A stretch of 64,000 bases of DNA from contig JABIWH010000033.1 in assembly GCA_018701215.1 (NCBI GenBank), positions 1-64,000 of the forward strand, in the 5' to 3' direction. Shown here in pieces: positions 1-8,900 of the stretch; within the stretch, counting starts at the first letter, position 1, and every line of letters starts with the position of its first letter. Under the pieces are notes generated by a model, which did no database searches, had not been told where the DNA came from, and worked only from the letters and a program-made list of their open reading frames with translations. The position numbers and the translations under genes are program-made. The DNA is from Rhodospirillaceae bacterium. Lineage in GTDB: Bacteria; Pseudomonadota; Alphaproteobacteria; GCA-2731375.

Positions 1-2
1 CC

Positions 3-2144
3 ATGCCCGGCATGGTCTGGGGCAGGGTGTTACGGAGCCCGCACGCCCACGCGTTGATCAAAAAAATCGATGCCTCCAAGGCGGAAGAATTGAAGGGTGT
101 GCTGGCGGTGATGACTGGCAACGACCTGCCCTTGCTACCTTTGGACGTGCCGCTGCCGACAGGTCCGAACGATATTCGCTGGATTTCCCGCGGTTGCATG
201 GCCCAGGAAAAAATTCTCTACACTGGCCAGCCATTGGCGGCGGTCGCGGCGACCTCGAAAAGCATTGCCGAGGCCGCGCTGGAACTGATCGAGGTCGACT
301 ACGAAGTGCTAACGCATGTCATCGACGTTAACGAGGCGATGGCGCCGGACGCACCGATTTTGCACGATTGGCTGAAAACCGACGGGGTCGACGGGCCGAC
401 CAATATTTCCAACATCATGATGGTCAAAACCGGCGATGTCGAACAAGGTTTCGCCGAGGCCGATCTGGTGATTGAGCGCGAATTCAAATCCGCCGCCGTG
501 CATCAAGGCTATATCGAGCCGCAGGCCTGTATCGTCAGCTACAAGCCTGATTCCCAGTCGACTATCTGGAGCAGCAGCCAGGGACAGTTCATGGTTCGCA
601 GCCTGACCGCTACGATCACCGGCATGGCGACCGGCGACATCAAGGCCATCCCGGCCGAAATCGGCGGCGGTTTTGGCGGCAAGACAATCGTCTACCTTGA
701 ACCGGTGGCGATGGTGCTGTCCAAAAAATGCGGCCGGCCGGTCAAAATGCAAAACAGCCGCGAGGAAGTATTCCACGCTACCGGGCCGGCGTCCGGCATG
801 TCCGCGCATCTCAAAGTCGGGGTCACCAAGGACGGCAAGCTGACGGCTGTGGAAGGCGCTTACAACTTCCAAGCCGGCTGCTATCCGGGCTCGCCGGTAG
901 GCCGCGCCTGTCATTTTTCGTTCTCCTGCTACGACATTCCGCATGCCTACGTGAAGGGGTTGGACATTGTATCTAACCGCCCGAACGTCGCTGCCTATCG
1001 GGGGCCCGGCGCGCCGCAAGGCAATTATGTGTTCGAAGCGATTCTGGACGAGATCGCCAAAAAACTCGACATCGAACCGTGGGAACTGCGTCTGCGCAAC
1101 GCTCTGTCTGCGGACAAGCCGACCATTTACGGCGCAAAGATTGGTGAGGCCGGCATCCAGGAATGCATCGCCTCAGTCCGCAATCACCCCAACGCCCAGG
1201 TCAAACTGGGGCCAAACCAGGGCCGCGGCATCGCCATCGGCTATTGGGGCAACGCCCCTGGCGAGTCCAGCGCCCAGTTGAACATCAACGAGGATGGCAC
1301 CGCGTTGGTGATCACCGGGCACCCAGACATCGGCGGCAGCCGCGCCTCGATGGTCAACATCGTGGCCGAGAAACTGGGCATCGACTATCGCAAGGTTAAA
1401 GCGCAGATCGGCGACACCAACAATGTCGGCATCAGCGCCGTCACCGGCGGCAGCCGGGTGACCTTCGCGGCCGGCATTGTGGTCAACGAGGCCACCGACC
1501 AAGTCATCAATACCTTGATGGCCCGGGCGGCGGGCATTTGGGGCATTGATGTGGAAGCTGTCGAATGGCGCGATGGCGCGGCGCATCCGGCCGGCCCGAA
1601 CGCCGGTGAATTCGACCCGCTCACTCTGCCGGAACTGGCGAAGAAAGCAGTAGCGACTGGCGGGCCGATCCTGGCGGCTGTGTCGAAGAACACGACCGGT
1701 CACATGGGCGTGGTCGGCGCCCACATGGTCGATGTCGAAGTCGATCCGGAAACCGGGCATGCCAAAATTCTGCGCTACACCGCCAGCCAGGATGTCGGGC
1801 GGGCGATCCATCCGGCCTATGTCGAAGGCCAGATCCAGGGCGGCGTCGCCCAGGGCATTGGCTGGGCGTTGAACGAAGAGTTCATCTATGACAAAAACGG
1901 CCGCTTGGATAACGCTGGCTTCCTCGACTATCGCATGCCGGTTGCCTCTGACCTGCCGGCGATTGACCCGGTGATGGTCGAAATACCCAATCCGGATCAT
2001 CCCTATGGGGTGAAGGGCGTCGGCGAAATCTCGCTGGTACCGTCCCTGGCGGCGATTGCTAACGCGATTGCCGACGCCACCGGCAAACGCCTCTATGAAC
2101 TGCCAATGTCGCCGCCCAAAGTGTTGAAAGCGCTGGGCGAATAA
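3..2144 (+). CDS. Xanthine dehydrogenase-family molybdopterin-binding large subunit (5' partial)
   Basis: Large catalytic subunit of a molybdenum hydroxylase (xanthine dehydrogenase / aldehyde oxidase / CoxL family), which hydroxylates N-heterocycles or aldehydes with electrons passing to FeS and FAD partner subunits. The visible part starts with the residues that normally lie about 30-40 from the N-terminus (GRVLRSPHAHA), so the true start lies upstream of the window. Seen: the Moco-binding GGGFGGK loop near visible residue 220, the AYRGPGAPQ segment, and KGVGEISLVP near residue 672 containing the family's catalytic Glu. The AYRCSFR loop of true CO dehydrogenase is absent, so CO oxidation is unlikely. 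Partner subunits would be upstream. The substrate cannot be told from sequence. Confidence 0.9.
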   Translation: MPGMVWGRVLRSPHAHALIKKIDASKAEELKGVLAVMTGNDLPLLPLDVPLPTGPNDIRWISRGCMAQEKILYTGQPLAAVAATSKSIAEAALELIEVDYEVLTHVIDVNEAMAPDAPILHDWLKTDGVDGPTNISNIMMVKTGDVEQGFAEADLVIEREFKSAAVHQGYIEPQACIVSYKPDSQSTIWSSSQGQFMVRSLTATITGMATGDIKAIPAEIGGGFGGKTIVYLEPVAMVLSKKCGRPVKMQNSREEVFHATGPASGMSAHLKVGVTKDGKLTAVEGAYNFQAGCYPGSPVGRACHFSFSCYDIPHAYVKGLDIVSNRPNVAAYRGPGAPQGNYVFEAILDEIAKKLDIEPWELRLRNALSADKPTIYGAKIGEAGIQECIASVRNHPNAQVKLGPNQGRGIAIGYWGNAPGESSAQLNINEDGTALVITGHPDIGGSRASMVNIVAEKLGIDYRKVKAQIGDTNNVGISAVTGGSRVTFAAGIVVNEATDQVINTLMARAAGIWGIDVEAVEWRDGAAHPAGPNAGEFDPLTLPELAKKAVATGGPILAAVSKNTTGHMGVVGAHMVDVEVDPETGHAKILRYTASQDVGRAIHPAYVEGQIQGGVAQGIGWALNEEFIYDKNGRLDNAGFLDYRMPVASDLPAIDPVMVEIPNPDHPYGVKGVGEISLVPSLAAIANAIADATGKRLYELPMSPPKVLKALGE

Positions 2145-2153
2145 CATCGGCTG

Positions 2154-2210
2154 GATCAGGTCATGTTTTATCGGAGTCGCGTCAAGCAACCCGAAAAACA
2201 TGCCCTGATC
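2154..2210. terminator. Imperfect 16-bp hairpin after the molybdenum hydroxylase gene
   Basis: GATCAGG-T-CATGTTTT (2154-2169) is matched by AAAACATG-C-CCTGATC (2195-2210), giving a 15/16-bp stem with one T/C mismatch and a 25-nt loop. It starts 10 bp after the stop codon. It could end transcription or be a REP-like dispersed repeat. There is no clear T-run directly after it, so the terminator role is inferred. Confidence 0.5.
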
Positions 2211-2227
2211 TAGGATCAATAATCTAG

Positions 2228-2591
2228 CAGGCCGCTGAAAAAGAGCCTTTACTGGGCAGGATAGCTTGAGTTTGGGTCTTCTTTGCGCAGGATTTGTCGT
2301 TTGGACTTGCCGTCAGGCGTTGATCGCGCGGTGTTTTTGTAACAGGCGCATCCGGCATAAAGGTGTTCATGGGGGCGGCTCGGCGAGCAGTTTAAGCAGT
2401 CGCACGAGGTTGTAGGCGGTCAGGGCGAGGATGAACTGGGCGCGGACCCGCTCAACGCCCCTGAATTTGGTTTTGTCTTGCCCGGCGCTAGCCTTGATCC
2501 AGCCGAAGGCCTCTTCGATGCGTTTGCGGCAGGTCTGAGAGATGGCATAGACGACATGGCGTGGGCCCGCCGGAGGATGGCCAAATGATAC
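2228..2591 (-). mobile_element. Remnant of an IS5/IS1182-like insertion sequence (3' end only)
   Basis: On the minus strand this holds the C-terminal end of a DDE transposase followed by about 140 bp of non-coding DNA, ending in TTTTTCAGCGGCCTGC (2228-2243), which looks like an IS terminal inverted repeat. The left part of the element is missing. Recognisable transposase sequence stops at about 2585, just before the stop codon of the acyl-CoA synthetase at 2592. No second terminal repeat or target duplication can be seen. The family name is from memory of motifs only. Confidence 0.7.
2367..2584 (-). pseudogene. Truncated IS transposase, C-terminal ~70 residues
   Basis: Reading the minus strand from about 2584 to the TGA at 2367-2369 gives an open frame of about 70 residues containing RKRIEEAFGWIK and LTAYNLVRLLKLLA. 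This is the conserved C-terminal block of IS5/IS1182-type DDE transposases, carrying the third catalytic acid region (E in RIEEAFGW). The N-terminal two thirds, including the first two catalytic Asp residues, are missing and no start codon fits, so the fragment is not functional. Confidence 0.8.
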
Positions 2592-4226
2592 CTAACCCTC
2601 CCCTTCCGCCCTTAGATCAACCCGGCGGATCTTGCCGGAGATGGTCTTGGGCAGGGCCTCGCGGAAGACGATCTCGCGGGGGTATTTGTAGGGCGCGGTC
2701 AGGTTTTTGACGAAATCCTGGATCTCCACCACCAGATCGTCCGAGGCTTCATAGCCTTCCGACAAGACGACGAAGGCCTTGACGATCTCGCCGCGCATTT
2801 CGTCCGCCTTGGCGACGACGGCGGATTCCATGACGCCGGGGTGCTCGACCAGGGCGCTTTCCACCTCGAACGGCGAGATGCGGTAACCGGACGAGGAAAT
2901 AATGTCATCGGAACGGCCGACGAACCAGATATAGCCGTCCGCATCACGGGTCGCCGTGTCGCCGGTGTAGTACCAGCCGTTGCGGAACGATTTCGCCGTG
3001 GCTTTCGGATCCCGGAAATAGCCGTCAAATAAACCGGGAGGATAAGGATCGGTGATCTTCACCGCGATATGGCCGACGGTATCATCCGCGACCACATTGC
3101 CGTCGTCATCGATAATACCGATATCGATACCGGGCACCGGCTTGCCCATGGAGCCGGGGCGGATTTCCATGCCGGGATAGTTGGCAACGATATTCACTGT
3201 CTCGGTCTGGCCATAACCATCATGGATGTCGCAGCCCGTTGCCGCCTTCCAGGACCGCATGGCCTCGGGGTTCAGAGGCTCGCCAGCGCCGATGCAATGG
3301 CGGATGGAGCTGACATCGTAGGGCGAAATATCCATGGTCGCGAACAGGCGGTAGACGGTAGGCGGGGCACAAAATGTGGTCACCTTGTATTTTTCGATCA
3401 GCTTCAAATGCATCTCGGCATCGAAACCGGCGGCGTCATACAGCATGATCGCCGCGCCCGCGATGATGGGTGGAAAGATGATGCCCCAGGCCGCCTTGGC
3501 CCAACCGGTATCGGTCAGGGTCCAATGAATATCGTCCCGGCGCAGGCCCTGCCAGTAATTGCAGGTAATGGTATGGGCCAGGCCGTAGGCGTGATCACGG
3601 GCGACCATTTTCGGCAACGACGTGGTGCCGGAGGTGAAGTAGATCAACATCGGGTCTTCTGCCTTGGTCGGCGCCACCAAGGAACGGTCAAAGGTGTCAG
3701 GCGCGGCGGCACAGGCGGTTTCCTTGCAGGTCCAACCCCCGCGCTCTTCGCCGATGATGATCAGATGCTCCAACGTGGGGCATTGATCGCGCACCGCTTC
3801 GACCTTTTCCGCATGCTCGGCGGTGACGATGACGATTTTTGCGCCGGAACGGTTGACCCGGTATTCGATGTCGTGGGCGGTCAACAGATTGGTGCCCGGC
3901 ATGGCGACGACACCCATTTTCATGCAGCCGAACAGGGCATGATAAAAGGCCGGTATCCGGGTGATCATGACAAAGGCGAAATCGCCTTTTTCGGCGCCGA
4001 TATCCTTGAGCACATGGGCGAACTGGTTCGAGGCCCGCTCCAGATCGCCATAGCTGTGTTCTTCGGCGCTTTCACCGTCGTTGGCCACGGCAATCAGCGC
4101 GGTTTTATCCGCCTCTGCCGCCTGTTTCGCTAGCACGTCAAATGCGAAGTTAAAATCATCCGGGATATCAAGTTTGAAATTCGCCCGCGCCGCCTCGTAA
4201 TCGAAGGTGCCTGTTGCCGCGCCCAT
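2592..4226 (-). CDS. AMP-forming acyl-CoA synthetase (medium-chain/acetyl-CoA-synthetase-like)
   Basis: ANL-superfamily ligase that activates a carboxylic acid with ATP to an acyl-adenylate and then an acyl-CoA; cytoplasmic. With the start chosen here the protein has 544 residues. Seen: the phosphate-binding loop YFTSGTTSLPK (about 196-206), GYGQTE (about 337-342), the hinge/Asp region TGDTATRDADGYIWFVGRSDD and the C-terminal catalytic Lys in TISGKIRR (about 529). Start: an upstream ATG at 4232 is only 3 nt from a GGGAGG ribosome site, while the ATG at 4226 is 9 nt away and is preferred; in-frame extension to 4301 is possible. Closest by feel to ACSM/benzoate-type ligases; substrate unknown. 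It is divergent from the deacetylase operon. Confidence 0.9.
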   Translation of the reverse strand: MGAATGTFDYEAARANFKLDIPDDFNFAFDVLAKQAAEADKTALIAVANDGESAEEHSYGDLERASNQFAHVLKDIGAEKGDFAFVMITRIPAFYHALFGCMKMGVVAMPGTNLLTAHDIEYRVNRSGAKIVIVTAEHAEKVEAVRDQCPTLEHLIIIGEERGGWTCKETACAAAPDTFDRSLVAPTKAEDPMLIYFTSGTTSLPKMVARDHAYGLAHTITCNYWQGLRRDDIHWTLTDTGWAKAAWGIIFPPIIAGAAIMLYDAAGFDAEMHLKLIEKYKVTTFCAPPTVYRLFATMDISPYDVSSIRHCIGAGEPLNPEAMRSWKAATGCDIHDGYGQTETVNIVANYPGMEIRPGSMGKPVPGIDIGIIDDDGNVVADDTVGHIAVKITDPYPPGLFDGYFRDPKATAKSFRNGWYYTGDTATRDADGYIWFVGRSDDIISSSGYRISPFEVESALVEHPGVMESAVVAKADEMRGEIVKAFVVLSEGYEASDDLVVEIQDFVKNLTAPYKYPREIVFREALPKTISGKIRRVDLRAEGEG

Positions 4227-4372
4227 GATCATGTGCCTCCCGTCTTTCATTCTATCTGTTGGCGGTAGATTAATCTGCGCAATCAATGGAGCCAACCCCA
4301 TCTTTGCTCTTGTGGATTAGTCTTAGGCGGTGAAAACTGGCGGCAATAATTCGCACAAGAATGGGGAGAGGC

Positions 4373-5389
4373 ATGAGCCCGGTAAATTCAGGAAGACCTT
4401 TACGTCCAGGAGACCGCTATCAGCCCAGGCCGACGCCCGGTGGCGGGGCACCGATCGGACGGACGGGCCCGCGCGTCAGCACGGGCGGCAAGAAGGAAAT
4501 TCTCTGCGCCTTTGGTGTTGATGTGGATGCCGTCGCCGGCTGGTTGGGTTCCTATGGCGGCGAGGATAGCCCCTGCGATATCTCCCGTGGCCTATTCTCG
4601 GGCGAGGTCGGGGTGCCGCGCCTGGTCAATCTGTTCGATCGTTATGCCATCCCCACCACCTGGTTCATCCCCGGCCATTCCATCGAAACCTTCCCCGAAC
4701 AATGCAAACTGGTGGTCGATGCGGGCCACGAGATTGGCATGCATGGTTATTCCCATGAAAACCCCATCGCCATGACGCCGGAGCAGGAAATCGCGGTGAT
4801 GGATAAATGCATTGATCTGATCGAACGTTTGGCGAAGAGGCGTCCCACGGGCTATGTGGCGCCGTGGTGGGAGTTCAGCCCCGTGACCAACGAATTGCTG
4901 CTGGCACGTGGCATCAAGTACGACCACAGCCTGATGAACGACGACTTCCATCCCTTCTATGTGCGCGTGGGTGATAGCTGGACGCCGATTGATTATTCCA
5001 AGCATCCGGATGAATGGATGACGCCGCTGGTGCGCGGTCAGGAAACGGACCTGATCGATATTCCCGGCAGCTGGTATCTCGACGATCTGCCGCCCATGAT
5101 GTTCATCAAATCGGCGCCAAACAGTTTTGGCTTCGTCAATCCCCGGGATATCGAGGAGCTGTGGCGCGATCAGTTCGACTGGGTCTACCGGGAAAATGAC
5201 TACGCGGTCTTTACCATGACCATCCACCCGGACGTCTCGGGCCGGCCGCAGGTATTGTTGATGCTGGAACGGATCATCGAATACATCACCTCGCACACCG
5301 GCGTGCGCTTTTGCACCTTTGACGAAATCGCCGACGATTTCCGCCAGCGCTGTCCCCGCGAAGGCGCCACGGCCAGCGTGCCCGCATAA
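4373..5389 (+). CDS. Polysaccharide deacetylase family protein (HpPgdA/allantoinase-like NodB fold)
   Basis: Carbohydrate-esterase-4 fold metal-dependent amidohydrolase of 338 residues. Seen: the motif-1 acid pair in FGVDVDAVAG (about 45-54) and the metal-binding His pair in MHGYSHE. The position of the usual motif-3 Arg-x-Pro-Trp reads VAPWW, so the Arg is replaced. The long insert with WTPIDYSKHPDEW and the late IHPDVSGRPQ resemble cytoplasmic HpPgdA/PuuE-like members rather than secreted chitin deacetylases, and no signal peptide is visible. Residues 1-40 are Pro/Gly/Arg rich and low complexity. The ATG at 4373 follows GGGGAGAGG; an ATG at 4361 is less well placed. It is first of three tightly spaced genes with a CxxC protein and a CobW GTPase. 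It could act on a cyclic ureide, an imide or peptidoglycan. Confidence 0.85.
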   Translation: MSPVNSGRPLRPGDRYQPRPTPGGGAPIGRTGPRVSTGGKKEILCAFGVDVDAVAGWLGSYGGEDSPCDISRGLFSGEVGVPRLVNLFDRYAIPTTWFIPGHSIETFPEQCKLVVDAGHEIGMHGYSHENPIAMTPEQEIAVMDKCIDLIERLAKRRPTGYVAPWWEFSPVTNELLLARGIKYDHSLMNDDFHPFYVRVGDSWTPIDYSKHPDEWMTPLVRGQETDLIDIPGSWYLDDLPPMMFIKSAPNSFGFVNPRDIEELWRDQFDWVYRENDYAVFTMTIHPDVSGRPQVLLMLERIIEYITSHTGVRFCTFDEIADDFRQRCPREGATASVPA

Positions 5390-5393
5390 TCTC

Positions 5394-5717
5394 ATGTGCG
5401 CTCTCTGCGGTGTCTTAGGGGGACGCGGCCACTGGACGGAAAGCGCCGCCGCGCCGGAAGTCTTCGCTTCGCGGACCGAACAGCACACAAGGGCGCGGGA
5501 GCGGCAGGCCCGCACCCGCCTGGTCAACCAGGTGCTGGGCCATTACGGCCTTAAGCTAGGCGATTGGTCGGGCGGCGCCCAGGTGCTGCGCGGGCGTACC
5601 GGGCGCACCGCGCTGGTCAATAATCTGTCCGAGATGTGGGCGGCGGCGGACGATCTGAGCCGCGGTGACTGCGACCCTCTTGATCCCAATCTGTTGCAGC
5701 GTCTGGAAAGGGGATAG
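5394..5717 (+). CDS. Small CxxC protein of unknown function
   Basis: A 107-residue protein beginning MCALCGVLGG, with a CxxC pair at residues 2 and 5. The body is Arg-rich and helical (RARERQARTRLVNQVLGHYGLKLGDW) and the end is acidic (CDPLDPNLL). I do not know a named function. I recall similar short proteins beside CobW-type GTPases in alphaproteobacteria (memory, not checked). It starts 4 bp after the deacetylase stop and ends 2 bp before the GTG of the CobW gene, so the three genes are almost certainly one transcript. The Cys pair plus a metallochaperone neighbour suggests a metal-binding role (inference). Confidence 0.75.
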   Translation: MCALCGVLGGRGHWTESAAAPEVFASRTEQHTRARERQARTRLVNQVLGHYGLKLGDWSGGAQVLRGRTGRTALVNNLSEMWAAADDLSRGDCDPLDPNLLQRLERG

Positions 5718-5719
5718 CG

Positions 5720-6769
5720 GTGGGTGAATTTTCCCAACAGACCCCGATCAACATCATCACCGGCTTTTTGGGCAGCGGTAAGACGACGCTGCTAAAGGGT
5801 CTGTTGGGGGCGCCTGATCTGGCGGACACCGCCGTGTTGATCAACGAATTCGGCGCCGTCGGTCTGGACCACGAATTGGTGCAGAACGTCACCGAAAGCA
5901 CATTGTTGCTGGATAACGGCTGTCTATGTTGTGCCATTCGCGGTGATTTGCAAGGCGCACTGCGTGACCTGCTGTCGCAACGACAAAGTGGTCAGGTACC
6001 GTATTTCAAGCGCGTGGCAATCGAAACGTCCGGTTTGGCCGACCCCGCCCCCATTGCCTACACCCTGTTGGCGGAGCCCGTGTTGCAGCATCATTTCCGC
6101 CTGGGCGGCATCATCACCACGGTGGATGCAGTCAATGGCACCGCACAGTTACAGCGCTTCCCCGAATCCGTAAAACAGGTCGCCATGGCCGACCGCCTGA
6201 TCGTTACCAAGACCGACCTGGCCGAACCGGAACAGATCAACGCCTTGCACAGCAGTTTGCGCCGCCTCAACAAATCCGCCCAGATCGTCGAGGTGGCGGA
6301 GGGCGACATTCAACCGGCGGCATTGTTGACCGATGATATGTATGACGACGAAGGTCGCAGCCGGGAGATCGAACATTGGCTGGCGGCAAACAGCGGGGGG
6401 GAAAGCGGCGAGGCTGCCCTGGTGCATGACCATGCCGACCACATCCATTCCTTTGCCCTGACCTATCCAGCGCCGCTGGATTGGACCGCATTCGGCATCT
6501 GGATGAGCATGCTGCTGCACCGCCACGGCGACAATGTCCTGCGCATCAAGGGCCTGCTGAACGTGGCGGGGGTGCCCACGCCGGTGCTGATCAACGGCGT
6601 GCAGCATATCGTGCACCCGCCGTCCCACTTGCCCGACTGGCCCTCCGGCAATCGACAATCCCGCATCATTTTCATTGTCCGGGACATGGAGCAGGCAACG
6701 ATCGAGGCCTCGTTGACCGCTTTCAACAAACTCGCCAATCCGGACGCGGCACCGGGACGGGCAGCGTAG
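5720..6769 (+). CDS. CobW/COG0523-family GTP-dependent metallochaperone
   Basis: G3E P-loop GTPase of 349 residues that loads metal (Zn, Co or another) into client enzymes. Seen: Walker A GFLGSGKTT (15-23), the metal-site motif CLCC (68-71) in LLLDNGCLCCAIRGDL, the NEFG switch segment, the guanine-specificity motif TKTD and a His-rich stretch HDHADHIHS (about 236-244) before the C-terminal CobW domain. The GTG start is 2 bp after the preceding gene. The client may be the deacetylase two genes upstream, whose fold needs a divalent metal (inference from synteny). No zinc-riboswitch or Zur box was recognised. Confidence 0.92.
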   Translation: MGEFSQQTPINIITGFLGSGKTTLLKGLLGAPDLADTAVLINEFGAVGLDHELVQNVTESTLLLDNGCLCCAIRGDLQGALRDLLSQRQSGQVPYFKRVAIETSGLADPAPIAYTLLAEPVLQHHFRLGGIITTVDAVNGTAQLQRFPESVKQVAMADRLIVTKTDLAEPEQINALHSSLRRLNKSAQIVEVAEGDIQPAALLTDDMYDDEGRSREIEHWLAANSGGESGEAALVHDHADHIHSFALTYPAPLDWTAFGIWMSMLLHRHGDNVLRIKGLLNVAGVPTPVLINGVQHIVHPPSHLPDWPSGNRQSRIIFIVRDMEQATIEASLTAFNKLANPDAAPGRAA

Positions 6770-6782
6770 TCTTGCCGTCAGT

Positions 6783-8333
6783 TCAAACGATCCGGCTGGT
6801 CGTGTTGCCCCAATAGCGGTCCTTTAACAGACGTTTATAGAGCTTGCCGGTTTCAAGGCGCGGCAGCTCGGCTTCGAAGTCGACAGAGCGCGGCACTTTG
6901 TAATTTGCCAGATGCTCGCCGGCATAGGCCGCGATCTCGGCGGCCAGGTCGTCGGAGGGTGCTACGCCGGGTGCCGGCTGAACCACGGCCTTGACCTCTT
7001 CGCCAAAATCCGTGTTCGGCACGCCAAAGACGGCCACATCGGCGACTTTCGGATGCATGACGATGCAATCCTCAATCTCCTGGGGGTAGATGTTGACGCC
7101 GCCCGAGATGATCATGAAACTTTCCCGGTCGGTCAGGTATAGAAAGCCATCCTCATCCAGATAGCCCACATCGCCCAGCTTGGTCCAAAATGGATGCTTG
7201 GGATGTCTCGCGGCCTCGGTTTTTTCCGGGTCGCCATGATATTGGAACGGCATGATGTCCCGTTCAAAATAGATCGTGCCGGTTTCCCCCGCCGGCAGAT
7301 CTTTGCCGGCCTCGTCACAGATGTGCAGGACACCCATGATGGAGCTGCCGACGCTACCGGGATGCGCCAGCCATTGTTCGCTGTTGCACACGGTCATGCC
7401 GTTAAGTTCGGTGCCGCCGTAGTACTCCCAAATGATCGGCCCCCACCAATCGATCATCTGGTGCTTCACGTCGATGGGACATGGCGCGGCCGCATGGATG
7501 GCGATCTGGTGCGATGACAGATCATGGCCGGCCCGGTCCGCTGCATCCAGTTTCAGCATACGGATGAACATGGTCGGCACCCACTGGCTGTGGGTAACGC
7601 GGTGTTTTTCGATCAAGCGCAAGGATGCCACTGGGTCGAACTTTTCCATGATCACGTTGGTGCCGCCAAGACTGTGAACGGCGGCGGTAAAACCCAGGGG
7701 CGCGGCGTGGTAAAGCGGCGCGGGGGAGAGATAAACCGTCTCCGTGCCAACCTGATAGAGTTTTTCCACCAGGATATCGAGCATGGATGCCCCGGCGAAG
7801 TCTTCACCGCTCAACGGACGTTTGATGCCCTTGGGGCGCCCGGTCGTACCGGAGGAGTAATTCATGAAGTCGCCGCGCGGCTCCTGCGCCAATGGCTCGG
7901 TCGGTTGCTTGGCGATCGCATCCTCGTAGCAATCATAACCTGCCACCACGCCATCGATCATCAGACGCACGGGACAGGCCTCTATCGCGCCCAACAAATC
8001 CCTGGCGATGGGCCCCAGCGCGGCAGAGGTAATCAGGGCCTTGGAACCCGAATCATTGACGATGTAGACGACTTCCTCGGCGGTCAAAAATTTGTTTACG
8101 GCGCAGACATACATGCCCGAGCGCACCACCGCCCAGTACACTTCGTGATAGCGGATATTGTTCTCCATGAACAACGCGACAACATCGCCGGGCCGCAGGC
8201 CGGAAGCATGCAGATGATGCGCCAGACGGATACTTCTCTCGTTCAACTCGCCATAGGTCAGGCTCTCCCCGGACCCAGCCATGATGGTGGCGATCCTGTC
8301 AGGGGTCGCGGCGGCATGATCGATAATGGGCAT
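6783..8333 (-). CDS. AMP-forming acyl-CoA synthetase (fatty-acid/4-coumarate-CoA ligase-like)
   Basis: ANL-family acid-CoA ligase of 516 residues. Seen: YSSGTTGRPKG (159-169), YYGGTELNG (304-312), the GDVGYLDEDGFLYLTDR segment and the catalytic Lys in LETGKLYKR near residue 500. The ATG at 8333 is 5 nt after AGGAGG, so the start is well supported. It is distinct from the ligase at 2592, with a shorter N-terminus and the canonical TGRPKG loop. The gene ends convergent with the CobW gene (13-bp gap). A 4-TM protein gene lies 48 bp upstream on the same strand and may be co-transcribed. Confidence 0.9.
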   Translation of the reverse strand: MPIIDHAAATPDRIATIMAGSGESLTYGELNERSIRLAHHLHASGLRPGDVVALFMENNIRYHEVYWAVVRSGMYVCAVNKFLTAEEVVYIVNDSGSKALITSAALGPIARDLLGAIEACPVRLMIDGVVAGYDCYEDAIAKQPTEPLAQEPRGDFMNYSSGTTGRPKGIKRPLSGEDFAGASMLDILVEKLYQVGTETVYLSPAPLYHAAPLGFTAAVHSLGGTNVIMEKFDPVASLRLIEKHRVTHSQWVPTMFIRMLKLDAADRAGHDLSSHQIAIHAAAPCPIDVKHQMIDWWGPIIWEYYGGTELNGMTVCNSEQWLAHPGSVGSSIMGVLHICDEAGKDLPAGETGTIYFERDIMPFQYHGDPEKTEAARHPKHPFWTKLGDVGYLDEDGFLYLTDRESFMIISGGVNIYPQEIEDCIVMHPKVADVAVFGVPNTDFGEEVKAVVQPAPGVAPSDDLAAEIAAYAGEHLANYKVPRSVDFEAELPRLETGKLYKRLLKDRYWGNTTSRIV

Positions 8334-8381
8334 TTCAGCCTCCTGGAACTAACAGCGTTTTTTTGCGGCGAACGAGACGGC

Positions 8382-8900
8382 CTAGTCCGAGAGCGCCGAG
8401 CGCCGCGGCGGCGCGCGCCGCGTAGTCCAGCCGTCGCGGAAGGCGCGCACCACATGGTGGAGCAGATAAAACAGGATCGCCAGGATCACCATCACGATAA
8501 TGGCCAGCAAATGCCCACCGAACTCCCCACCGATGATGGTGCCTCGGTTGACCAGATGCTCACCCAGCATGGCCACGGCCTGCAAGGTGCCGCCGGCGCA
8601 GAAGATTACCGCCACCAGGATCGCCACCTGTAAACTGTCAAAGACCAGGACTTCCACATTCAAGGCGCCGCCGTCACGGCCGAACTGATGGCGGAAACTT
8701 TGCCAATGCGAGATGACATAGCCGATGATTCCCACCAGAGAGGCGAACCAGAACACCACGTTGGAGAAGTGGATTTGTGGAATATGGGCCACCAGATAGG
8801 TTTCGAACGGCTTATAAAAATACAGAAAGATCAGCAATATGATGATCGCGATCAAGCTGATCCAAAATTTTGGCCGCCGCGCCGTTGTCTCTTCCGCCAT
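8382..8900 (-). CDS. Four-helix membrane protein, family unknown (paralogue of 30107-30580)
   Basis: A 172-residue protein with four likely membrane segments: about 12-29, 46-64, 86-105 and 128-148. The end of the first helix carries LIFLYFYKPFE (23-33), which is repeated exactly in the paralogue at 30107-30580. The C-terminus is Arg-rich (RRAPPRRSALSD), consistent with a cytosolic tail. I do not recognise the family. It lies just upstream of an acyl-CoA synthetase on the same strand, and the paralogue lies just upstream of a crotonase, so both copies sit in CoA-ester operons. Confidence 0.75.
   Translation of the reverse strand: MAEETTARRPKFWISLIAIIILLIFLYFYKPFETYLVAHIPQIHFSNVVFWFASLVGIIGYVISHWQSFRHQFGRDGGALNVEVLVFDSLQVAILVAVIFCAGGTLQAVAMLGEHLVNRGTIIGGEFGGHLLAIIVMVILAILFYLLHHVVRAFRDGWTTRRAPPRRSALSD

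Noticed and set aside
3..2144. Carbon-monoxide dehydrogenase large subunit (CoxL form I)
   Set aside because: The AYRCSFR active-site loop is not present; the equivalent reads AYRGPGAPQ.
1173..2219. 348-codon open frame on the minus strand
   Set aside because: Shadow of the molybdenum hydroxylase gene, whose motifs are unambiguous.
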